Shown in pieces: positions 11,608-20,210 of a stretch of DNA of 64,000 bases. Where the stretch lies: assembly GCA_903970305.1 (NCBI GenBank), contig CAJCID010000207.1, positions 1 through 64,000 on the forward strand, given 5' to 3'. How positions within the stretch are numbered: position 1 is the stretch's first letter; each line of letters begins with the position of its first letter. The notes below the pieces were generated by a model. It was not told where the DNA came from and did not search any database. It was given only the letters and a program-made list of their open reading frames with translations. Origin of the DNA: Rhodospirillales bacterium. GTDB lineage: Bacteria; Pseudomonadota; Gammaproteobacteria; Burkholderiales; Burkholderiaceae_D. The position numbers and the translations under genes were made by a program.

Positions 11608-12854
11608 GCGGCGACCCTCTCTAGAATGCCCACATGCACTGCGGCCTCTTCTACCCCCCAAAGGCCACCACCGTTCTCCTGAATTGCGATGCGCGCTCCT
11701 TCGACCTGCCGCGTGAGCGCTTCGCCACGAAGCTGTGTGACCAATTCGAAAATCTGACCAAGGCCTGTGGCACCGACGGGGTGTCCTTTACTTTCGAGTC
11801 CGCCCGAAGGATTGATCGGGATCCGTCCACCAATCGAAGTCTCGCCTTTCTCTGCGATGGCGCCGCTTTGACCTTCCTCGCATAAGCCCAGGGTCTCCGT
11901 CTGAATCAATTCCCCGACTGCCGTGGCATCGTGTACTTCCGCCAGGTCAATGTCTGCAGGTGACAACGAAGCACGCTCATAGGCTGTCTGTGCAGCAAGC
12001 CGTGTCGCGTGACGAGCCAGGTCTTCCCCGGAACGGCTGGTTGCGGAGCGCATGACGCTCGCCCGCACCCGAATCGCCCGCTTCACGTCGACCCCGAGGC
12101 GCTGCATGCCGGCTTTCGTCGCCAAGATGGCTGCAGCTGCACCGTCCGAGATGGGCGCGCACATCGGGAGGGTCAACGGGTAGGTGATCGGTGGTGCGGA
12201 GAGGACTTCGTCGACCGTCATGGTGTTTCGATACTGCGCGCGTTCGTTTTGGCTCGAGTGCTGATGATTCTTGGCTGAGACCTTGGCAATCTGACGCTGG
12301 GTAATTCCATACTTCAGCATCAACTGGCGGCCGAAAGCCGCGTAGATATCCATGAAGACGCTGTAAGGCCTTTCCGATACGGAGCCAGGCGGAGGCTCAA
12401 CTCCAGCGCCGAGCGCGACCAGACGGTCTGTGTTTTCTGGGACTGTTGCGATATCCCAGCCTGAGTCAAAGACTGAAAACATCTTCTGTTTGTCCGTGGA
12501 ATACATCTTCTCGACGCCGACGGCCAAGGCCACATCAGCATCGCCGGCCCGTAACTGACTTACCGCCAGATGAAAAGCAGTCGAAGCCGTTGCACACGCG
12601 TTTTCGACGTTATGAATGGGGATGCCTTCGAACCCCTGAGGCAGTAGAGCAATCTGGCCGCGGATGAAGGTTTGTCCTTCCATAAAGCCTTGCACACTGT
12701 TGCCAAAGAAAGCGACCTGCACATCCGACGCTGAGCAGCCGGCATCCTTGAGAGCGTCGGCCACTGCCCAATGGGACAATTGCTTGACGGATTTGTCCAG
12801 GTGCCGCCCGAACGGCGTCATTCCGACGCCGATGACATAAATTTCTTCTTCCAT
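11604..12854 (-). CDS. Thiolase-family protein (acetyl-CoA acetyltransferase / SCP-x type)
   Basis: The 416-aa protein has the thiolase fold. The nucleophilic Cys lies in VENACATAST (near residue 88), the first His in LAEVHDATA, and the second in SKGHPVGATGLGQ. The sequence is closer in appearance to SCP-x-like lipid-transfer thiolases than to FadA/PhaA, because the C-terminal Cys motif (usually CxGGG) is replaced by QENGGGLWG. Many such proteins act on branched or cyclic acyl-CoAs. AAGGAG and AGGGA precede the ATG. It starts 17 bases after the ligase stop and overlaps the nitroreductase start, placing it mid-operon as the likely carbon-carbon cleavage step. Confidence 0.9.
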
Positions 12855-12871
12855 GATCCCTTTCTCACTCC

Positions 12872-14425
12872 TTAGATTGAGCGCCAGTGGCCTTCCCAGA
12901 ACTGCTTGCGGGCTTCACGGCGCATCAGTTTTCCGACCGCGCTCTTGGGCAGGTCTGGCCAAAATTCAACGGTCTTCGGGGTCTTCACGGGCCCGAGCCG
13001 TTCACGGCAGAGTGAAATGAGTTCTGCGTCCTCGACCGCTGCGCCCGGCTTGAGTCGCACCAATCCTTTGACGGCCTCACCCCATTTTTCGTCAGGAACG
13101 CCGATGACGATGCACTCGAGCACGGCCGGATGCGTGTTCAGTACGGCTTCAATTTCGTTGGGATAGACGTTAAATCCTCCCGAGATGATCATGTCTTTCT
13201 TGCGGTCAATCAGCGTGACGAATCCGCGCGCGTCCATCACCCCAACATCGCCCGTGTGATGCCAGCCATGCTTGGCTGCTTCAGCAGTGGCGTCTGGAAG
13301 CTTGTAATAGCCGCTCATCCCCATGGAGCCACGCACCACAATTTCTCCGGATACGCCAGCCGGGAGCAATGCGCCATCGTCGTCCATGATTCCAACTCGA
13401 ACGAAGGTGGGCGGCTTGCCCGACGATCTCAGGACGTCTTCGTCGATCTGACCATCCGCCTGCATGTAATCTGTGGGGCTCTTGATCAGGACCGGAATCA
13501 GAGTTTCGGTCTGGGCGTAGGCTTCGTAGATGACCGGCCCGAACAGGTGCACGGCCTGCCTGAACTTCTCGGGAGCCACCGGTGCGGCCCCGACCAAGAT
13601 GCAGCGCAAGCTGGTGAGGTCCAGTGTCCTTGCCAACGGACTAAGCATCAGCATGTACAAGATGGTGGGCGGCAAGAAGAGGTGAGTGATGCGCTCCTCA
13701 CTGCATTTGGTTAAGAAGGCGTCAGCATCGAATTCGGAAAGGATGACGTTGGCCCCCCCGACGGCGAGCAGGGCAAGTGCGATGTGACCCGCAGCGTGGG
13801 AGAGCGGGGCGACACTCAAGAGCCGATCCCCTTCTTGAAACCCCATGCTGACCGTCAGGTTGACGATCTCCATCTCAACCGACCGGTGGGTGTGCACCGC
13901 GCCTTTCGATGGCCCCGTCGTTCCTCCACTGGGCAGGATCAAAGCAATATCGTTGGGGTCCGCTGGAATGCAGTCAAACTCTTCGGAATGGCCGGCCAGC
14001 CACGTTTCCAGGGAGACTGCGTGATTCGACTGCCGGTCGATGCAGACCCAGAGCTTCACGTTGGGAAGGCCCGCTTTCAGCCGAGGAACCTCGGACTCGT
14101 AGGCACTGTTGAAGAAGACGACTTCGCAGTCAAGGTAGGAGAGAACCTCAATATTGGTTGCGGTTGAATTGCGGACGTGAACTCCGAGCGAGATGAGGTC
14201 GGCCCGATTTGCACCCCACTGGATGAGAGATACCCGGTGATCGTTACCGCTGTATACCGTGATTCGCGCGTGCTTTGAAAGAGAAGATTCCGACTTCAGT
14301 GCATTCGCGATCCTGTTCACTTGACGCTTGACCTCGGTGTAGGAGAGTCGAACTTCACGGTAGACGAGTGCCTCAGCGGCTGGATGCCGGTCGGCAGCCA
14401 CTTCCAGGTAATCGGCGATGCGCAT
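12872..14425 (-). CDS. Acyl-CoA synthetase (AMP-forming, class I adenylate-forming enzyme)
   Basis: The enzyme activates a carboxylic acid with ATP and CoA. Start is at 14425 (MRIADYLEV) with GGAGA about 8 bases upstream; the frame extends upstream but that part overlaps the crotonase gene. The 517-aa protein shows the P-loop-like LPSGGTTGPSKGAVHTH, the A5 region YEAYAQTE, the A7/A8 block HTGDVGVMDARG, the hinge DRKKDMIISGG and the catalytic Lys in KSAVGKLMRRE near the C-terminus. Substrate specificity cannot be read safely; a medium-chain, aryl or alicyclic acid is plausible. It follows the crotonase by 25 bases and should provide the entry step of the pathway. Confidence 0.92.
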   Translation of the reverse strand: MRIADYLEVAADRHPAAEALVYREVRLSYTEVKRQVNRIANALKSESSLSKHARITVYSGNDHRVSLIQWGANRADLISLGVHVRNSTATNIEVLSYLDCEVVFFNSAYESEVPRLKAGLPNVKLWVCIDRQSNHAVSLETWLAGHSEEFDCIPADPNDIALILPSGGTTGPSKGAVHTHRSVEMEIVNLTVSMGFQEGDRLLSVAPLSHAAGHIALALLAVGGANVILSEFDADAFLTKCSEERITHLFLPPTILYMLMLSPLARTLDLTSLRCILVGAAPVAPEKFRQAVHLFGPVIYEAYAQTETLIPVLIKSPTDYMQADGQIDEDVLRSSGKPPTFVRVGIMDDDGALLPAGVSGEIVVRGSMGMSGYYKLPDATAEAAKHGWHHTGDVGVMDARGFVTLIDRKKDMIISGGFNVYPNEIEAVLNTHPAVLECIVIGVPDEKWGEAVKGLVRLKPGAAVEDAELISLCRERLGPVKTPKTVEFWPDLPKSAVGKLMRREARKQFWEGHWRSI

Positions 14426-14450
14426 GGCTTGTGTCTCCTCTTGTGTCGGG

Positions 14451-15266
14451 TTATCGGCCGAGGTACTTCGGCACCCGTTTTTCGGTGAAGGCAGCGAGGC
14501 CTTCATTTCTGTCGTGCGACAGCATATGCTCTGCACTTAACCGCAGTTCCCCTTCTAGTTGCTCCTTGGCCGACAGGTCGCCACCTTCGACGAGGGCTTT
14601 CATGCGACTAAGCACTAAGGAACTCTTCTGAGCAATTTCATTGGTGATTTCTTCGACGCGCGACTCCAACGAATCTGGTTCGCAGACCTCGTCGACTAGA
14701 CCCCATGCTTCGGCCCTTGTTGCATCAATTGTTTGCCCGGTAAACATCAGATGCTTGGCACGTGACTTGCCGATACGTCGAGGCAGGCGCACCGTACCGC
14801 CTCCGCCGGGAATCTGGCCGAAATTGGCGTGACCGTCCCCAAGCCGGGCCTTGGCACTTGCGATGACGATGTCGCAGCAGAGCATCAGTTCAAGACCACC
14901 TGCGACCGTGATTCCGTTCACCGCGGCGATAGTCGGAATGGGTAGCGACTCGATTTGATTAAAGACATCGCCGACCTGGCGAAGAAATTGAGCCGTCACC
15001 TCATTTGCGGTGCCGGAATGGCCTCTTGCCAATACCGCCTTGAGATCGGCGCCAGCGCAAAATCCTGTGCCGCTGCCGGTGATGACTAGAGAGCGAATGG
15101 TGGCGTCCGAAGAAGCCGCCTTGACGGCTCGTCCAAGCAGCTCGACGCTCGATGACGTGAGAGCGTTGAAGGCTTCAGGACGAGTCAATGTGACCCAGAG
15201 GCTCGTGCCGCGAAGGTGGGCTGCGACTTCGGCAGGGGATTCGCCGGGGTTGAATGCGACAGTCAT
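14451..15266 (-). CDS. Enoyl-CoA hydratase/isomerase-family protein (crotonase fold)
   Basis: The 271-aa protein has the crotonase oxyanion motif GFCAGADLK and the second NH donor in ITVAGGLELMLCCD. The first catalytic Glu of rat crotonase (Glu144) is kept in GGLEL, but the second (Glu164 in QPEI) is replaced by His in GDGHANFGQ. With one general base missing, simple hydration is uncertain and isomerase, hydrolase or ring-acting chemistry is possible. It is the first gene of the minus-strand operon. Its translation start lies next to a TGAC-rich palindrome, only 63 bases from the divergent TetR gene. Confidence 0.88.
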   Translation of the reverse strand: MTVAFNPGESPAEVAAHLRGTSLWVTLTRPEAFNALTSSSVELLGRAVKAASSDATIRSLVITGSGTGFCAGADLKAVLARGHSGTANEVTAQFLRQVGDVFNQIESLPIPTIAAVNGITVAGGLELMLCCDIVIASAKARLGDGHANFGQIPGGGGTVRLPRRIGKSRAKHLMFTGQTIDATRAEAWGLVDEVCEPDSLESRVEEITNEIAQKSSLVLSRMKALVEGGDLSAKEQLEGELRLSAEHMLSHDRNEGLAAFTEKRVPKYLGR

Positions 15267-15271
15267 TTAAT

Positions 15272-15286
15272 TGACCTGGATAGTCA
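15272..15286. promoter_or_regulatory. Candidate TetR operator between the divergent genes
   Basis: TGACC-TGGAT-AGTCA is a near-palindrome in the 63-base gap between the crotonase gene (minus) and the TetR gene (plus), directly over the crotonase ribosome-binding region. It resembles the two TGACT-N4-AGTCA palindromes upstream of the SDR gene (17678, 17714) but its spacer is one base longer and one half-site is imperfect. Assignment to the adjacent TetR protein is inference. Confidence 0.4.
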
Positions 15287-15329
15287 TAACAGGTAGGCTC
15301 CCTTGCGAACACGACCTGGGGAAGAGTGC

Positions 15330-15995
15330 ATGCCTCGCTGGAAAAATGAGTCGAAGACTAGTGACGAAATTCAGAGCATTAAGCGCGCTGCGGTCATCAA
15401 GCAGGCGGGCCTTGCATTCAGCAAGCGCGGGTACCACAACACGTCTCTCGACGACGTCGCGAAGATGCTGCAGGTGTCCAAGGGCACGCTCTACAACTAC
15501 GTAAAGGACAAGCAGGAAATACTTTTTGAGTGCCACGAGATGGCGCTCGACATCGGTGATCGAGCTTTCCGGTTTGCCAAGGATCATCCGGGCACAGGAG
15601 CGGAAGTCCTGGAGGCCACGCTCTACAAGTACATCGAGATGCTGACTGGGGAGCTCGGGGCTTGCGGGGTCCTGATGGAGGTCGACGCCCTGCGACCTGA
15701 AGATCGAGAGAAGATTGCCAAGAGACGAAATGCCTTCGAGAAGAGCTTCGTCGCCATGTTGCAAGAGGGGATGAAGGACGGATCGATGCGTGCGGTTGAC
15801 CCAAAGCTTGCCGTGTTTACTTTCATGGGTGCAATTAACTGGATGCCCAGATGGTTCGACCCAGAAGGCCGACTCTCTGGCTCGGAAGTCGCGCGTCAGA
15901 TGACCGACATCCTCTTGACGGGACTGGTGACTGCAAAGCCTCCCGTCCATGCAAAGCCGGCCTCTCGCTTCGGTCTGAAGGCAGGCGCGGGGTAG
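15330..15995 (+). CDS. TetR/AcrR-family transcriptional regulator
   Basis: Start at 15330 (MPRWKNESK) follows GGGAAG at proper spacing; an upstream ATG-like extension has none. The 221-aa protein has an N-terminal TetR helix-turn-helix (AGLAFSKRGYHNTSLDDVA then LQVSKGTLYNYVKDKQEI), followed by a helical ligand-binding domain of the TetR_C type. It is divergent from the ligase-thiolase operon and convergent with the SDR-crotonase pair, so it most likely represses both and responds to a CoA ester or acid of the pathway, as FadR/PaaR/LiuR-type TetR proteins do. The ligand is unknown. Confidence 0.9.
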   Translation: MPRWKNESKTSDEIQSIKRAAVIKQAGLAFSKRGYHNTSLDDVAKMLQVSKGTLYNYVKDKQEILFECHEMALDIGDRAFRFAKDHPGTGAEVLEATLYKYIEMLTGELGACGVLMEVDALRPEDREKIAKRRNAFEKSFVAMLQEGMKDGSMRAVDPKLAVFTFMGAINWMPRWFDPEGRLSGSEVARQMTDILLTGLVTAKPPVHAKPASRFGLKAGAG

Positions 15996-16034
15996 AAGAG
16001 CGTGCACTGGCGCGTGTGAGTTCAACGGGAAGGT

Positions 16035-16823
16035 TTACTTCGGACCGAGCCGCTTGAGCGCAGCCTGGGCCTCTGGCTGCTGAATGCACGCTTCGAAGGA
16101 TTGCTTTTCCGCTGCTAACTGACTCGCCAAGTCGTTGCGTACCGCTTGGTCCAAAAGCGGTTTGGTTGCCTCGACAAACGCCGGCGGCAAGGACGCGAGG
16201 TCAAGTGCCAGTTTGTGTGTCGCGTCTGCAAGCTCCGCTGGTTCGACCACCTTGCTCACGATGCCTATTTCCTTGGCTTCGGCGGCGCTTAGCCGTTCCT
16301 CCATGAAGTACAGTCGCATGGCATTACGCAAACCTATTGCGCGAACCATATTGGCTGTTCCGCCGAAGTCGGGCGAAGCGGCGAGCTTGGCATATGCCGG
16401 GACGAACACTGCCTGACTGGACGCAATACAAAAGTCGCAGGCAACGACGAGGGAAAGCCCGCCTCCAGCTGCTGCACCTTGGACGCTTGCGACCACGAGC
16501 TTTCGGGACTTCCTCAGTTTGAGCAGGAAGTCGTTTGCCGCACCGAGCATGCGGTCCACCGTGCCCACCAAGTCGTCGCCCTGAGAGGCGAAGAATTGCA
16601 AATCGCCCCCTCCGCAGAATCCCTTACCGACAGCCCTGATGACGACCACTCTGACGTCTGCCGAAGCTTCGATTTGCCCGAGATAAGAGAGCAGCAGTTG
16701 CATGACCGCTTCGTCCAACGCGTTGTATCTGGCCGGACGATTAAGGGTGATATACGCAACCGGACCTTCAAAGGCGAGTAGCACGCCCGGCTGTTCGGAT
16801 CTCTGAAGGGGCACCGAGCTCAT
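16035..16823 (-). CDS. Enoyl-CoA hydratase/isomerase-family protein, isomerase-like active site
   Basis: Start is placed at 16823 (MSSVPLQRS), where ATG overlaps the SDR stop as ATGA; a longer frame would run into the SDR gene. The 262-aa crotonase-fold protein has GFCGGGDLQFF and GAAAGGGLSLVVACD. Both hydratase glutamates are absent: Ser sits at the Glu144 position, and the second region reads AYAKLAASPDFGGT. The PDFGG element resembles PaaG/enoyl-CoA isomerases, which use Asp there. A double-bond isomerase in ring-derived CoA-ester breakdown is a reasonable guess, not proven. Transcribed with the upstream SDR. Confidence 0.86.
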   Translation of the reverse strand: MSSVPLQRSEQPGVLLAFEGPVAYITLNRPARYNALDEAVMQLLLSYLGQIEASADVRVVVIRAVGKGFCGGGDLQFFASQGDDLVGTVDRMLGAANDFLLKLRKSRKLVVASVQGAAAGGGLSLVVACDFCIASSQAVFVPAYAKLAASPDFGGTANMVRAIGLRNAMRLYFMEERLSAAEAKEIGIVSKVVEPAELADATHKLALDLASLPPAFVEATKPLLDQAVRNDLASQLAAEKQSFEACIQQPEAQAALKRLGPK

Positions 16824-17611
16824 TGCGATGTTGAATAGCCACCGTTGACGGCATAGGTTTGGCCTGAAATCCAACTGGCGGCTTCTGAGGCCAAAAAAAG
16901 GATCATGTTGGCTGCATCGGTAGGCTCGCCGAGGCGACGAACGATGTAGCTCCTCAACATGCGCTTCACCAGCGCTTCATCTGAGAGGAGTTCTTGCAGT
17001 CCCGGGGTGTTGATGCTTGCAAGCGACACGGAGTTCACCCTGATGCCATGCGCGCCAACGCCCTTGGCCAGTGCCCTGGAGAATCCTGAGGCGCCGGCCT
17101 TGGCGGCCGAATAGACGGCGAGATTTGCTTCGCCAACTCGGCCCGCGTCGGAAATGACGTTGACGATACTGCCGCCGGTGCCGGAATTGATGATGAGCGG
17201 CACGGTAATTCGACACGTGTTCAGCACGCCGTAGAGATTGGTCCCAAGCCAGCGGCTCCAGTCGCTAGGTTCCGTTTCCCAAAAGGGCGGCAGATCGCCG
17301 ATGCCGTCAGTCGGGCCGGCATTACCTGCATTGTTGACAACGACGTGGAGACCGCCGGTTTTCTCCACGGCAGCTTCAACCAGCCTGGAGAAGGCTGGAT
17401 AGTCAGTGATGTCAGCCGCAACCACGATGGATCTGGCACCCAGTTCGGCGACCTCTTTGGCTACGGCTTCGGCGCGGTCGGCATGGAAGTCGTTGACGAG
17501 GACCGTATCGCAACCATTGGCAGCAAAGTGAAGCGCCGTCTGGCGCCCGACTCCTTGCCCTGCCCCTGTGACCAGGGCCGTCCTGCCTTGAAGACTGAGA
17601 ATGTTTTGCAC
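16820..17611 (-). CDS. Short-chain dehydrogenase/reductase (SDR), 3-hydroxyacyl-CoA dehydrogenase/ketoreductase-like
   Basis: Classical SDR of 263 aa. The NAD(P)-binding TGAGQGVG (15-22) is followed by an acidic residue at the end of the second strand (VNDFHAD), which favours NAD. NNAG (about 92-95) and a Ser-Tyr-Lys active site (VISDAGR, then VYSAAKAG) follow, and the end is YAVNGGYS. It starts with GTG at 17611 with GGAA upstream. It is coupled to a crotonase-family gene and preceded by two TGACT-N4-AGTCA palindromes. The likely role is oxidation of a 3-hydroxyacyl-CoA in the same catabolic route. Confidence 0.9.
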   Translation of the reverse strand: MQNILSLQGRTALVTGAGQGVGRQTALHFAANGCDTVLVNDFHADRAEAVAKEVAELGARSIVVAADITDYPAFSRLVEAAVEKTGGLHVVVNNAGNAGPTDGIGDLPPFWETEPSDWSRWLGTNLYGVLNTCRITVPLIINSGTGGSIVNVISDAGRVGEANLAVYSAAKAGASGFSRALAKGVGAHGIRVNSVSLASINTPGLQELLSDEALVKRMLRSYIVRRLGEPTDAANMILFLASEAASWISGQTYAVNGGYSTSQ

Positions 17612-17677
17612 CTGGCGAATTCCAAGAAAGCGTTGTCGGTGGGGCCGGAGGCATTGTGACGATGCAATGCAACAAAA

Positions 17678-17691
17678 TGACTATAAAGTCA
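17678..17691. promoter_or_regulatory. Palindrome TGACT-ATAA-AGTCA upstream of SDR gene, candidate TetR operator
   Basis: A perfect 5-bp inverted repeat with a 4-base spacer, 67 bases upstream of the SDR start. Its twin lies 36 bp away centre to centre. The shared form and position suggest a repressor site for the pathway regulator. Confidence 0.5.
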
Positions 17692-17713
17692 GAAATGGCA
17701 GTGTAGTCGGGTT

Positions 17714-17727
17714 TGACTCAAAAGTCA
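17714..17727. promoter_or_regulatory. Palindrome TGACT-CAAA-AGTCA upstream of SDR gene, candidate TetR operator
   Basis: The second perfect copy of TGACT-N4-AGTCA. It lies between the SDR promoter area and the isc promoter. It partly resembles the core of an IscR type 1 site but lacks the flanking ATA and GGGTAT, so a TetR site is preferred. Confidence 0.45.
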
Positions 17728-17802
17728 GTCGTTTTTTGTGACGAACGCGTTTATGCCACCCGCCTCCACGACCTGCGTCGAGTATGCCGTTGGAATAGGC
17801 TA

Positions 17803-17828
17803 ATAGTTGACTGTTTTAGTAGGTTAAT
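17803..17828 (+). promoter_or_regulatory. IscR type 1 binding site 1
   Basis: ATAGTTGACTGTTTTAGTAG followed by GTTAAT fits the known IscR type 1 pattern (ATA-TTGAC-N6-AGT-GGGTAT) with a degenerate right end. It covers the -35 hexamer, as expected for repression of iscR by holo-IscR. Confidence 0.75.
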
Positions 17829-17835
17829 CTATACT
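17807..17835 (+). promoter_or_regulatory. isc operon promoter (sigma70-like)
   Basis: TTGACT (17807-17812) and TATACT (17830-17835) are separated by exactly 17 bases, giving a near-consensus sigma70 promoter about 90 bases before the iscR start. Each hexamer is embedded in one IscR box, so binding of [2Fe-2S]-IscR should block polymerase. The start site would fall near 17842. Confidence 0.75.
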
Positions 17836-17855
17836 TGACCAAGACAGTCGGGTAT
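17831..17855 (+). promoter_or_regulatory. IscR type 1 binding site 2
   Basis: ATACTTGACCAAGACAGTCG followed by GGTAT matches the type 1 IscR consensus almost throughout. It lies 28 bases from site 1 and covers the -10 hexamer and start region. The two-site layout mirrors the enterobacterial iscR promoter. Confidence 0.8.
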
Positions 17856-17925
17856 AACGTAACCAAGTACAAGTGCTCACTCAGTTTTCCGTCTCGGATC
17901 TCTCGGCCAGCACATTAGGGCAGCG

Positions 17926-18462
17926 ATGCGATTGACCACCAAAGGGCGTTTTGCGGTGACCGCCATGATTGATCTGGCGCTGCGCGAGCATGCCGGTCCG
18001 GTCACGCTGGCGGGTATAAGCGGTCGCCAGAGCATCTCCTTGTCCTACCTCGAACAGCTCTTTGGCAAACTGCGGCGCCATGCTCTGGTAGAAAGCGTCC
18101 GCGGTCCCGGAGGCGGCTACTCGCTGGCGCGCCGCATGGCCGACATATCGGTGGCCGACATCATTTATGCGGTCGACGAGCCGATCGATGCGACCCAGTG
18201 CAAGGGTAAGGAAAACTGCCTGGATGACCACCGTTGCCTGACCCACGATCTGTGGGCCAACCTGAATCATCACATGGTCGAGTACCTCGACTCGGTGACT
18301 CTGCACGACCTGGTGGCCCAACAGCGCGACCGATTGCGTCGCCAGCAGGAACTGGGGCACGTGGGTGTATTGCGCGACCACCGCGGTGGCGCAAAGGATG
18401 GCATCGGTGAGCCCGTGCCCACTTCCTTGTCCGAGACCGCCGCCCAGGCTAGTCCGACCTGA
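17926..18462 (+). CDS. iscR: Fe-S cluster-sensing transcriptional regulator IscR
   Basis: Rrf2-family repressor of its own operon. The 178-aa protein begins with the standard [19 protein letters not shown] winged-helix domain, with [13 protein letters not shown] as the recognition part. The [2Fe-2S] ligands are at their usual places: Cys92, Cys98, Cys104 and His107 ([17 protein letters not shown]). The C-terminal tail is longer and low-complexity compared with E. coli. It heads the isc operon behind a promoter bearing two IscR boxes, so feedback by cluster status is expected. Confidence 0.97.
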   Translation: MRLTTKGRFAVTAMIDLALREHAGPVTLAGISGRQSISLSYLEQLFGKLRRHALVESVRGPGGGYSLARRMADISVADIIYAVDEPIDATQCKGKENCLDDHRCLTHDLWANLNHHMVEYLDSVTLHDLVAQQRDRLRRQQELGHVGVLRDHRGGAKDGIGEPVPTSLSETAAQASPT

Positions 18463-18488
18463 TCAACTCTCCATCGAAGGAAATGTTC

Positions 18489-19709
18489 GTGAATATGCCT
18501 GCCCGCCTGCCCATCTACATGGACTACTCGGCGACCACTCCGGTCGACCCCCGGGTCGCCGAAAAGATGATCCCGTATCTGACCGGCCAATTCGGCAATC
18601 CCGCCTCCCGCAGCCATAGCTATGGATGGGATGCCGAGAAGGCCGTCGAGGACGCGCGCGCAGAAGTCGCACGCCTTGTGAACGCCGATCCTCGCGAACT
18701 GATCTGGACCTCGGGGGCGACCGAGGGGAACAACCTCGCGATCAAGGGTGCCGCCCACTTCTACAAGGACAAGGGCAAGCACATCATCACGGTCAAGACT
18801 GAGCACAAAGCGGTGCTCGACACGGTCCGGGAACTGGAGCGCGGAGGGTTCGAGGCGACGTACCTGCAGCCAGCCGAGAATGGGCTCGTCTCGCTCGAGC
18901 AACTGGCCGCTGCGATCCGTCCCGATACGATCCTGGTCTCCGTGATGCTCGTGAACAACGAGATCGGCGTCATCCAGGACATTCCCGGCATGGCCAAGCT
19001 CTGTCGCGAGAAGGGCATCATCTTTCACAGCGACGCCGCGCAGGCGACCGGCAAGGTGCTGATCGATCTGGAAAAATGGCCGGTCGATCTGATGACCTTC
19101 ACAGCGCACAAGACCTACGGTCCGAAGGGCATCGGCGCACTCTATGTCCGGCGCAAGCCGCGCGTGCGCCTGGAAGCCCAGATGCATGGCGGTGGCCACG
19201 AACGGGGCCTGCGTTCGGGTACCCTTGCCACGCACCAGATCGTGGGCATGGGGGAAGCATTTCGGATCGCGCGTCTGGAGATGGGCAGCGAGATCGAACG
19301 CGTGCGCATGCTGCGCGATCGCCTGTGGGCGGGCCTCAAGGGTATCGAGGAGGTCTACCTGAACGGCGACTTCGAAGCGCGCGTGCCGCACAACCTGAAC
19401 GTGAGCTTTAACTTCGTCGAAGGTGAATCGCTCATCATGGCGATCAAGGATATCGCGGTTTCCTCGGGCTCGGCCTGCACCTCGGCCAGTCTCGAGCCGA
19501 GCTATGTGCTGCGTGCACTCGGCCGCAGCGACGAACTCGCGCACTCGTCGATTCGCTTCACGATCGGGCGGTTCACGACTGAAGATGATGTCGACTTCGC
19601 GATTGCACTGTTGAAGTCCAAGATCGCCAAGCTGCGGGACCTCTCGCCGCTTTGGGAAATGTACAAGGATGGGGTTGATATCAACAGCATCCAGTGGGCA
19701 GCACACTAA
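18489..19709 (+). CDS. iscS: Cysteine desulfurase IscS
   Basis: PLP enzyme that takes sulfur from cysteine and passes it as persulfide to IscU and other acceptors. The 406-aa product shows [15 protein letters not shown] at the N-terminus, TEHKAV (substrate-side His), the PLP Lys in [12 protein letters not shown], and the mobile-loop Cys in [10 protein letters not shown]. Start selection: AAGGAA at 18477-18482 directly abuts the ATG at 18483 but sits 6 bases before a GTG at 18489, so the GTG ([10 protein letters not shown]) is preferred; ATG 18495 is a further option. Second gene of the isc operon. Confidence 0.97.
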   Translation: MNMPARLPIYMDYSATTPVDPRVAEKMIPYLTGQFGNPASRSHSYGWDAEKAVEDARAEVARLVNADPRELIWTSGATEGNNLAIKGAAHFYKDKGKHIITVKTEHKAVLDTVRELERGGFEATYLQPAENGLVSLEQLAAAIRPDTILVSVMLVNNEIGVIQDIPGMAKLCREKGIIFHSDAAQATGKVLIDLEKWPVDLMTFTAHKTYGPKGIGALYVRRKPRVRLEAQMHGGGHERGLRSGTLATHQIVGMGEAFRIARLEMGSEIERVRMLRDRLWAGLKGIEEVYLNGDFEARVPHNLNVSFNFVEGESLIMAIKDIAVSSGSACTSASLEPSYVLRALGRSDELAHSSIRFTIGRFTTEDDVDFAIALLKSKIAKLRDLSPLWEMYKDGVDINSIQWAAH

Positions 19710-19719
19710 GGAGCAGAAG

Positions 19720-20127
19720 ATGGCCTATTCGGAAAAAGTCCTCGATCACTACGAAAACCCGCGCAATGTCGGATCGTTCGACAAGAATGACGACGCGGTC
19801 GGCACCGGCATGGTCGGTGCCCCCGCCTGCGGCGACGTCATGAAACTGCAGATCCGCGTGGGCTCGGACGGGCGCATCGAGGATGCGAAGTTCAAGACCT
19901 ATGGCTGCGGCTCGGCGATCGCCTCCTCCTCGCTCATCACCGAGTGGGTCAAGGGCAAGACGCTCGACGAGGCGATGACGATCAAGAATACGCAGATCGC
20001 CGAGGAATTGGCGCTGCCCCCGGTCAAGATTCACTGCTCGATTCTGGCTGAAGACGCGATCAAGGCCGCGGTTCTGGACTACCAGACCAAGCACGCCGAA
20101 GTCCTGGAGCAAGCCAAGGCAGCCTAG
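19720..20127 (+). CDS. iscU: Fe-S cluster assembly scaffold IscU
   Basis: Scaffold on which [2Fe-2S] clusters are built. The 135-aa protein keeps Cys37 (PACGDV), Asp39, Cys63 (YGCGSA), His105 and Cys106 (KIHCSIL), plus LPPVK at 99-103, the peptide bound by HscA. ATG 19720 follows AAGGAG, 10 bases after the iscS stop. A GC-rich hairpin follows the stop codon. Confidence 0.97.
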   Translation: MAYSEKVLDHYENPRNVGSFDKNDDAVGTGMVGAPACGDVMKLQIRVGSDGRIEDAKFKTYGCGSAIASSSLITEWVKGKTLDEAMTIKNTQIAEELALPPVKIHCSILAEDAIKAAVLDYQTKHAEVLEQAKAA

Positions 20128-20131
20128 AGGT

Positions 20132-20157
20132 GGGCGGCCGGTCCGAGCCGGCCACCC
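20132..20157 (+). promoter_or_regulatory. mRNA hairpin between iscU and iscA
   Basis: GGCCGG (20136-20141) pairs with CCGGCC (20148-20153) around a 6-base loop, extended by GGG/CCC across a C-A mismatch. No U-tract follows, so it is more likely an mRNA-stabilising or processing element than a terminator. Confidence 0.5.
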
Positions 20158-20210
20158 TCCTTCGTCCTGACTCAATTTCTATTCGCAACCCGTAATCCTC
20201 CGATCGCATC

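Larger units (their letters stand above)
17612..17925. other. Divergent regulatory region between the SDR gene and iscR
   Basis: About 310 bases without a gene. The SDR side holds two perfect TGACT-N4-AGTCA palindromes. The iscR side holds a consensus-like promoter flanked by two IscR boxes. The sites are annotated individually. Confidence 0.7.
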
